Shown piece by piece: positions 55,740 through 64,000 of a stretch of 64,000 nt of DNA. A program made the position numbers and the translations under genes. Origin of the DNA: Voacanga thouarsii. Lineage: Eukaryota > Streptophyta > Magnoliopsida > Gentianales > Apocynaceae. The notes below the pieces were generated by a model. That model made no database searches, was not told where the DNA came from, and was given only the letters and a program-made list of their open reading frames with translations. Location of the stretch: NCBI GenBank assembly GCA_026120185.1, contig JANUWF010002145.1, forward strand, positions 806,001 through 870,000, written 5' to 3'. Numbering within the stretch: position 1 is the stretch's first letter; each line of letters opens with the position of its first letter.

Positions 55740-56840
55740 GATAACTCTAACACCTCTTACTTATGACATTGTCGTTTAGGCCATGTAAACGAAAATCGTG
55801 TTTCTAAGATACAATAGCTTGGTGACTTAGGGTCATTTGATTATGAATTATATGGCACATGCGAGTCTTGTTTACTAGGTAAAATGACTCGAACTCCTTT
55901 TCTAGGAAAAGGAGAACGGGCCAAGGAGTTATTAGAACTCATACATTCTGATGTATGTGGCTTAATGTCAATATAAGCAAGAGGAGGTTATAACTATTTC
56001 ATAACTTTTATCGATGATTTCTCACGATACGGATATATGTATTTAATGAAATACAAATCTGAGGCCTTTGAAAGGTTCAAAGACTTCAAGAATGAAATAG
56101 AGAAACAACTTGGCAAAAGTATTAAGACTCTAAGATCTGATCGAGGAGGAGAATACTTGAGCCAAGAGTTTCTAAGTTATCTTAGAGATAATGGGATATT
56201 ATCTCAATGGATTCCACCATATACACTTCAACATAACGGTGTATCTGAGAGAAGGAATCGAACCCTTCTAAATATGGTACGGACCATGATGGCTTCTGCA
56301 GACCTACCAAAATCATTTTGGGGGTATGCACTAGAGACTTCTGTTTATATACTAAGCAAAGTTCCGACAAAATCAGTTGATACTACCCCATTTGAGATGT
56401 TCTTTGGTAAGAGACCAAAGTTATCTCACTTGCGAGTATGGGGTTATCCTGCCTTTGTTAAAAGGCCACAGTCGGACAAACTTGATAGTAAGTCTGACAA
56501 GTGTTTGTTTGTGGGATATCCGAAAGAATCTTTCGGATATTACTTCTATCTACACTCTGAAAATAAATTGTTTGTTTTGAAGCATACCGTCTTCTTAGAG
56601 AAGGAGCACATGCTTAAAGAGGACAATGGGAGTAAGATTGAACTTAGTGAAGTTCATGAAGATCAAACAAACGAAGATCAACCGTCTAACCCCACATCTA
56701 TTGAGAGAATAGATGAACCTTTTAATACACAAGAATCTCGTAGATCTAGTAGGATACGTGTGGCACCTGAGAGATATGGATTTCTCATTAGTGACCACAA
56801 TGACGTGTTACTTATAGATGAAAATGAGCTTACTACTTAG
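55740..56840 (+). pseudogene. copia pre-integrase and integrase (second family)
   Basis: The H-H-C-C region (about 55765-55885) carries several stops. The integrase core begins near 55950 (H-S-D-V-C-G) and is open from 56037 to 56840. It contains S-D-R-G-G-E-Y and, 35 residues on, G-V-S-E-R-R-N-R-T, so the D-D-E catalytic residues can all be seen. It ends in a C-terminal extension with R-R-S-S-R-I-R-V-A-P-E-R-Y. This is the best preserved part of the element. Confidence 0.9.
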
Positions 56841-56841
56841 A

Positions 56842-58216
56842 AAGATATTCTGAATAGTTCAGAATTTGGCAAATGGCTTGAGGCCATGAAGTTAGAGATG
56901 GATTCTATGTATGACAACCGAGTATGGACTTTGGTTAATCCATCCAAAGAAATTAAACCTATTGGGTGTAAGTGGGTTTTCAAGAAGAAAACGGACATGG
57001 ATGGTAACTTAGTTACCTATAAAGCACAACTAGTGGCGAAGGGTTATCGTCAACAACATGGTATTGACTATGATGAAACCTTCTCGCCAGTAGCCTTGTT
57101 GAAATCCATCAGGATACTCCTAGCCATTGCTGCTCATTATGACAATGAGATTTGACAAATGGATGTGAAAACAGTTTTCCTAAATGGAAATCTGACTGAG
57201 GAAGTGTATATGACACAACCTGAGGGTTTCATATCCAGTGATGGCACAACGGTGTGCAAGCTACAAAGGTCCATTTATGGACTTAAGCAAGCTTCTAGGA
57301 GTTGGAATATCCATTTTGATGAAACAATCAAAGAGTTTGGTTTCATTCAAAACTTGGATTAGCCTTGTGTATACAAGAAGGTTAGTGGGAGTGCAATCGT
57401 TTTCTTACTGCTTTATGTAGATGACATATTGCTAATAGGAAACGATATACCTGTCTTGCAAACGGTTAAAATTTGATTGTCCAATCAATTCTCCATGAAA
57501 GATCTTGGAGAAGCAACCTATATTCTTGGAATAAGGATCTATAGAGATAGATCCAAAAGGTTGCTTGGTCTTTCACAGTCTACATACATAGATAAAGTGC
57601 TAAAGAGGTTTAGAATGAATCAATCCAAAAATGGATTCTTACCCATGTCACATAGTGTAAGCCTTTCAAAGTCGATGTCTCCCAAGACACAAGTTGAAAG
57701 GGATCACATGAGTAAGATTCCATATGCCTCGGCAGTTGGATCTATCATATATGCTATAATATGTACTAGACCCGATGTATCTTATACTCTCAGTTTGATG
57801 AACCGATACCAATTCGACCCTGGTGAGGGTCATTGGGTGGCTGTAAAGAATATCCTTAAGTACTTACGAAGGACTAAGGATATGTTCTTAGTATATGGAG
57901 AAGGTGATTTGAAAATAAACAGGTATACTGAAGCCAGTTTTCAATCTGACAAAGATAATTTCAAACATAATCCGGCTATGTGTTTACATTGTGCGGAGGG
58001 GCAATAAGTTGGAAAGGTTCCAAACAAGAGATTATTGTTAACTCTACGACAGAAGCTGAGTACATAGCCGCTTCTAAAGCAACTAAGGAAATCAAGATAG
58101 AGAGAGTTCTCACAGATGAGAACTTAGCTGACCCGCTTACGAAATCACTATCCCAAAAGAAACATGATTGTCATGTTGAGTCATTCGGTATTAGATACAT
58201 GAATGATTGGCTCTAG
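56842..58216 (+). pseudogene. copia reverse transcriptase and RNase H (second family)
   Basis: RT motifs run through four frames: [38 protein letters not shown] and L-L-Y-V-D-D-I-L-L-I. TGA or TAG codons sit at about 57154, 57360 and 57472, and a frameshift near 57990 separates the connection domain from RNase H. RNase H has [10 protein letters not shown] but skips directly to [10 protein letters not shown]. The stretch with the D-N-N-G-A catalytic motif has been deleted. Confidence 0.9.
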
Positions 58217-58230
58217 TGCAAGTGGGAGTT

Positions 58231-59953
58231 TGTTAGTGTTGTGCCCTAGAAGCAATCACTTATACATTGTATATGACACATTTTCTTTTAATAAAAGGCA
58301 TTGTTTATCTTACAGTTTCTTTTTGTTTACTTTAAATAATATAACTGTTCGATAAAGTCTCTAGTACAACACTGTGTTAAGAAAATCATGATAGAGATCA
58401 TGATATGGATTCCTACTACACTGGATGGTGTTAGTACTTAAATAGTCCCTAGTCATTGTATTAATGAGACAGGACATCATTAATGCGTTAAGGCTAGCAT
58501 GTGTTAGACTTTCTGATTTGATCAGGCAGTGGTTCTCATAATCGTGAGTATTGAGATATTCAAAGTTAACACATGGATACTTGATAATGGAACAAGTTCA
58601 TTGGATGACCTAGCTTTCAGATAATCATATGGATAACTATTTAGTGCCAGTGATATAATCTCAATATAGCAAACGTGCAAATATCCTTAGACTTGAGATC
58701 TCCAAGGTACTTTATTTGCTGAACTTTGTAATTTTTATTCCAATCTCCGGAGCTCGATCGAGGACCACCTATGGGATGGATATTGGGTACATTGTGAGGT
58801 AAACGAAAGTAGTTGAGAGGGTTAATAAATGATTCACCACTCCTAATAGTAAGGGCGAATATCTCACGGCTACTTGTAGGAATTACTACTCGGAAAGTCC
58901 TTGGCCAAGGCGATTGTGTATTGGAAACAGTTCCAATTGATACACTTCTAGAGTAGTGGGTTCCTGGTACAAGTACTATTGTATTCGGGCCAGAATTAAT
59001 TCTGGAGGGAGTTGACACTAATTCCGTACTTCAAACCGAATGAGATATTGTATGGTGAAAGGAGTTAATTATACTGAAGTTTGTTATTGAAGGGTTCATG
59101 TCAAGCCACTTGACTTTCTGGACTCTTGGGTGGTCATAATGTGTTGCTAGATACTGCACATGATTTGAAAATATGGGTTTATTAATTGATGAATTAATAA
59201 ACCAATCCTTATTAGAATTAATAGGATTAATTCTAATTAATTATGGATTATTAATCTCAAAGACGTTTGGATTAATTCATATTCTCTACCAATTGACTGG
59301 GAAACCTAATAGGTCACACACAATAGAGAATTATATACTCAAGATGTTATTTGATAACATTATGGGGTTAATTGAGAGAAAGAAAAGTTGTTGTGGATAA
59401 ATTATAATTAGTTATAATTTGTGGTACAAGTTGTAATTGTGAGAATTTGATGTTTTCAATTACAATTAGGGAATTCTAATAAGATTAGAATTCTCAGTTT
59501 TGGGAAGAGAATTTCGTGTGATATATAGTAGCTAATAACACATGAAAAACCTTAGCCAATAGCTGAACAACACACAAAAGAAACAGCAGCCACCTAAACC
59601 TTCTCTTCTTCTTCTTCTTTTTCTCTTTCGATTTGATCTTGAGGAGGAACCCTAGCCGCCACTTAGAATTTCTGCTAGCACAGAAAGCTACGTGCTTGAG
59701 TATTCCTTTGTGTGGATTACTATTAGAGATAATCACACACTGTGATTATAGTGGGTAGACGTTCAACTCACGTGGAGGTTGATCACGAGGATTGCTGGAT
59801 CGCGTCTCAACTTGAAGAAGAAAATTTTATTTTTTGCATGATCACCCAAAGGTAAAAGCTGTTGCCTTATTGTCGCTATGTCTTGTTTTCCACCACACAT
59901 AGAAAAGTCCTGGGAGGGTATGTCGTTTTATTTTTTGCTACGCCTATGGGATA
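58231..59953 (+). repeat. 3' LTR of second copia family (right end approximate)
   Basis: Begins TGTTAGTGTTGTGCCCTAGA directly after a purine-rich tract and the pol stop. A polyadenylation-like AATAAAA lies at about 58289-58295, early in the LTR. The CT/GA-rich leader with CTTCTCTTCTTCTTCTTCTT near 59600 suggests a transcribed R-U5 part. Its end cannot be fixed without a second LTR. Confidence 0.65.
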
Positions 59954-60488
59954 CGAGCCAGAGATACCCAGCATACTGCTCCCCCTTAGTATGTGCATTT
60001 ATGAATATAAGATATAGAGCTATGAAGTGCGTTAAAAATAAGACTAAATTTTAAAATTTTGGACTTCCAAAATATGCATCCAAAATTGGGTAAAATGAGG
60101 CAGAGGCTAAGTTTTTTAAAAGGTCATTTTTGGACCTAAGGTTATGAACTTCCAAAACATGTATCCAAAATAGGGTAGAACTAGGTAGAAGCTTTAAAAA
60201 ATTATTTTTGGACTGCTATTTTGGATTGAAGAAACATGGGTCCAAAACTCCCCCTATGTACGTGCAGGGTAAAAATGAAATTTTCACAAAGATAGATAAG
60301 AGGATTTTAACCTAACCTAGTTTTCTTAAGGTATTTCAAGCACAAGGAATTTTCTATGCAACTAGAAAAAATTCATAAGCATAAATATCTGAATATTTAA
60401 TAAAGTGATTATCACAACCATAGTTAGGAAACAAATCATCAAGCTAAGTTAGAATCAGTTGCAATGTGCAATGAACTTATACCCATAT
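59954..60488. other. short intergenic segment with internal near-repeats
   Basis: No gene. Blocks near 60055-60110 and 60120-60180 share TGGACTTCCAAAATATGCATCC-like and GGGTAAAA/AGGTAGAA phrases, and a weaker third copy follows. CTCCCCCTTAGTATGTGCA (59980) is echoed by CTCCCCCTATGTACGTGCA (60247). Confidence 0.45.
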
Positions 60489-63400
60489 TGTAACACCCCA
60501 CTACGTACGTACCCGATTGAGCTGGGGATATCGCTCCATTCATAGGACAAGGGGTTATTATAACTAAGATTCACAAAAGAAATGAAAGAAGCAATCCAAC
60601 TTTAAACTTATTACAGCTCAAAACACTACATAAACAATTCTCAAAATAAACAAATGTCTGCTAAAGTCTCTCAAAATGAAATACAATCAAAATAAGTCTT
60701 CAAAGAAAGGCAATATTAATCAATAACCTTTACAGCAGGATCGACTTGAAAGTATGTCATAGAAAGGTGGTGAGACATAAATCTTAGTAAACCCGTGTGT
60801 ACTTAGAGTGCTTCAGATAAAACAGTTTATGCAAGTTGAGAAACTTTTGTAAAAGTAAAGTGCTAGCAACCCTCAAATAAATTTTACAAAGTGAGGAGTG
60901 GTGTTTTCCTTTCAAATGCCATACATTGTATAAAAATAAAAGCAACCACTCAAAATAAATAGCCATGGTACCATACTTTGTGCACCATGACAAAAGAATG
61001 TTTAGAATATCACACTTTGTGCATTCTGATACAAGATAGGTGTACGGCTTACCGGATGAGATACTCCTCTATTTCTACACCTAAACTTACCCGTTATCCA
61101 TTTCGAAAATACATAGTCCACCGACTGCTCTTGCTAGCTCAGATTGGTATGATCTACATAGCTAGCATCCTATTCAGGAAGGACTCACCCCTTAAAGGTG
61201 GCTACCTACTGAGAGACTTATCCTATCCCTTCAAAGATTAGTTCTAGTAGTCTACCATTATTGAGTACTTAACGTTATATTTGTCCCTTCTGGGAAAAAA
61301 AAGAACCATCAAATGTGTTTTCTTTGAAATAGTAATTATGGTTTCCAAGATTCTTGTCATAGTTGGTTTTAAGAAAAAGTTTAGCATTTTGTATAAAATT
61401 ACTTGTTCAACTTGAAATTGTTTGATTGATTGGAAAAGAAAGGAAAATTGTCCATAATTACATCCATAGTACATTTTCACGTATACATCATGTTTTGACT
61501 TGCCGAAGTGATGTTGATCTTCAAATCGCTTTATGCAAGGACTTACTTGATTTTTTACTTTTCCTTGTACAATAGTCTTCCAAGTTAGTTCAAGGCAAAC
61601 TAGCCCCGCCTGGGGTAAATATAAAGTATAAGTCCCAATATCCAAACAACACTTATTTAAATAAATAACTTTTAGCCTAGCATGTTTAGGCTCAACTAGT
61701 TATAACAACATTCAGTTATGACAATAATGCCTTAAACCTTAACATTAATTAATAAAGTATTTTATAGAATAAGATTAATTTGATAAGTCAAAATAAAATA
61801 GGTGTTATAAATAATAAATAACAAATTATAACAATATTTATTTATTAACAAATAACAATAATTATAAATAATATTAATAATAAATAAAATTAGTAATAAA
61901 TAATAAATAATAAATAACAAATGATATTAATAATACATAATAAATAACATTAATAATAAATAATAAATTATATTAATACTAATTAATATTTGTAATTATT
62001 TATTGAATAATACATAAGAATAATAAATAATATGAATTTAAAATATATTGGTATTATATTAATTAATTCCAATATACTATTATTTATATTTAATAATGCT
62101 TAAAAAACATCACTATTTATTTATCTAATAAAATAATAATATTTTGAGTAATTATTAATTTAAAAAATATTTGATGTTGCTCGAAACTAATAAGTTAAAT
62201 AGTAGTAGTAGTAGTAGTAGTAGTAGTAGCTCTAATAATAATTTTTAACGACCATAGTGAATTATTAGTGCAAAAATTCATATACATTCATACACACATA
62301 TATTCAATAAATAATATATTGATTTTCCCAAAAATTGACTTGCAATAATATTCATCACAACAAGGGTGATACTCTACTAGCCATAATTTTATCAAGGGAT
62401 TTCATGACAAAAATAACATCTGGGTGCATAACCAAACAATGGTGGTATACCTTCCATCACAAATCAAAACATCCAAGCTAGAGATATAAAGCCTTTAATT
62501 ATAATGTACTAATGAACATACAATGATCCTAAAGCATTATCCAACAATAATTCTTAAGTCTCAATATTCATTTCAATCTTCATGTCTTAAAATTATTCCC
62601 TTCACTCAAATACATATCTCCATTCCAACATTATTCGATCAACCTATTAATTCCATCATCTAAAAGCCTTGAGTTCAAAAATCTAAGAAGAAGGTCATGA
62701 AAGAAATACTTGTTTAATGATCGTTAATTGAAGATATCACATTGTCCAATGATGGTCCTTGAGTACTTGAGGGGTCCTTCCTTGATTGAAGTTTGTTCAA
62801 AAATGGCCACCAATGGTTCGGCCAAGAGAGAGAGAGAGAGAGATTCGTTAGGATGATAAAAAAATGGTGATGAGGAAATGAAGAAGGATCACGGTGATTG
62901 AATTTTCCTTCTTGATGTTCATCTTGTTCTTGAACAAAAGCACGTTTGATCCAAATGAAAGATCAACTTTGGCGTTTGGTGTTTGGTGTTTTTGGTGTTA
63001 TGGAGTGTGCTATGGGTGAGTATAGGTAGAATCTTAATTGGCTTGAGAGTTTTTGGAGTGATTTGGGATGAATAGAAATGATTGGAGGTTGAAGAAGTTT
63101 AGTGTGTTCTTGGTGTTCCTGAGAACACAGGAGAAAATTGAGAGAAAATGATTTGTGTGTGCTTGGTGTGTGATGGCCTAATGGCCTTGCTAGAGGAGGA
63201 GTTTCGATTATCCTAGGGGAAGAGAGGGAGAGTTCAAGTATTTTGAATTTTAAAATGAGGAAAATGTAAAGATGGTTGAGGTAGAAGATTTGGTAATAGT
63301 GTTTTCTTCCTGAAGGTTTCTTGTCCTTAATGGTGGGTGGCTAGTCTAGCTATGTTTTGATTGTAAAATGGAGGAGTGTTTCAGCCTTATATCTGGCTGA

Positions 63401-64000
63401 AAATGGTTGTACAAGAGAGAAAAAATTTTGGTTTATTCATCTAGTTAGGTGAGAGTTTAAGGGAGTAAAATCTAGAATTTAATTTTCAAGTTTGAAAAGT
63501 TTTGCTTGGAGTAAAGTTATGAGTGTTTTGAGGTGTGTTAATGAAGCTATATTGGCCATGGTAGATGAAGAAGACAAGGAGTTCTATCCATGGCTTCAAG
63601 GTGGCCAAAAATATGAAGGAAATTGATGAAGAAGTCAGTTCTTGTCTTTTGTTAGGCAAGTTGAAAAAATTTTGGAATTTTAGCTACAAGAATTCTTAGG
63701 ATATGGAAGGATTTTGAGCAGAATTTTTGAACCATTTTGAAATAGATTTGCAGCTCAAACTTAGGAGTGTTTGGAGATCCATTAATAGTGATTTTCCAGC
63801 CACCATCTTGGAGAATAAGGAGGAAAGTTTTAGGTGTTCTTATGCATAAATAGATGGCTCAACGTTCATGTCAACTCTTGGTAGTTTGCTGAAAAATTTC
63901 TAGTTTGGTAAGGCTACTCAAGCTGCGAAATTCCAAGGCATTTTTAGCTTTTATATTTACACAAAATGGTTTGTTGCTAGCAAGAATTATGTAGGCAAAT
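60489..64000 (-). repeat. long gypsy-type LTR or internal region, running off the right edge
   Basis: It starts with TGTAACACCCCACTACGTACG, the usual inverse of a gypsy LTR 3' end, and shares several phrases in order with the LTR at 52198-52748 (GGGATATCGCTC, CCACTCAAAATAAA, ACCATGACAAA). Beyond about 61,250 the homology cannot be followed. The rest holds low-complexity AAT-rich DNA (61,740-62,160), (TAG)n at 62201-62229, (GA)n at 62825-62842 and GT-rich DNA. No coding motif is seen. No primer-binding site borders the left end, so a solo or truncated LTR is likely. Confidence 0.55.
62201..62229. repeat. (TAG)n microsatellite
   Basis: Perfect trinucleotide repeat of about 29 bp (AGT/TAG units) in AT-rich DNA. 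Confidence 0.93.

Larger units (their letters stand above)
54191..59953 (+). mobile_element. second Ty1/copia family (Tork-like), decayed, lacking a clear 5' LTR
   Basis: Plus-strand order: gag (54198-55330), protease/pre-integrase (about 55330-55950), integrase (about 55950-56840), reverse transcriptase and RNase H (56842-58216), a short purine tract AGTGGGAGTT and the 3' LTR from 58231. Gag and LTR sequences differ from family A, so this is an unrelated copia lineage. Stops, frameshifts, a gag duplication and an RNase H deletion make it inactive. No matching 5' LTR was found to the left. The 3' LTR end (about 59,900-59,953) is estimated. Confidence 0.85.

Overview
The window is nuclear DNA of a flowering plant, most likely a eudicot. 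It is AT-rich, with intron-rich host genes that have plant-type GT-AG splice sites, separated and partly buried by LTR retrotransposons, MITEs and microsatellites. I cannot name the species. There is no sign of bacterial, organellar or viral genome organisation, and no tRNA, rRNA or CRISPR array was recognised.

Layout. (a) 1-2328 (-): the 5' half of a Ty1/copia element, here called family A, running off the left edge. (b) 3845-6913 (+): a decayed MAPKKK (YODA/MAPKKK3/5-like) gene whose ATP-binding loop is broken. (c) 8254-11481 (-): an intact five-exon SBDS ribosome-maturation gene. It is head-to-head with (d) 11944-23238 (+): an intact fourteen-exon DEDDh exonuclease (SDN5-like), 570 aa after splicing, whose introns carry two Stowaway-type MITEs and one short hairpin element. 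(e) 24171-33677: two further family-A copies in inverted orientation, separated by 386 bp. (f) 34323-36056 (-): an intact GRAS transcription factor of the SCARECROW-LIKE 1 type with a long 5'UTR intron. (g) 38.3-46.9 kb: AT-rich intergenic DNA with microsatellites, a hAT-like MITE and an orphan GC-richer exon-like patch. (h) 46.9-64 kb: a nest of retrotransposon debris. It holds a minus-strand Ty3/gypsy element with an extra ORF upstream of gag, a plus-strand decayed second copia family, and a long gypsy-type LTR at the right edge.

The main discovery is in (e). Both inverted family-A copies carry, at the same junction inside gag, an antisense piece of an RKD (RWP-RK domain) transcription-factor gene with its introns. 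In the fuller copy the piece replaces the part of the element from the gag zinc knuckle through protease and integrase. The junction is the same in both copies, so capture happened once, before the copies separated, and the composite element was then multiplied as a non-autonomous passenger. The RKD reading frames are now broken differently in each copy. RKD genes control egg-cell and embryo identity, and RWP-RK genes are linked to nucellar polyembryony in citrus and mango. A mobile, inverted, antisense RKD-bearing repeat could therefore be a source of small RNAs against a developmental regulator. That last step is inference.

The host genes do not form a pathway. However, SBDS and the SDN5-like exonuclease share one 462-bp divergent promoter region and both concern RNA or ribosome metabolism.
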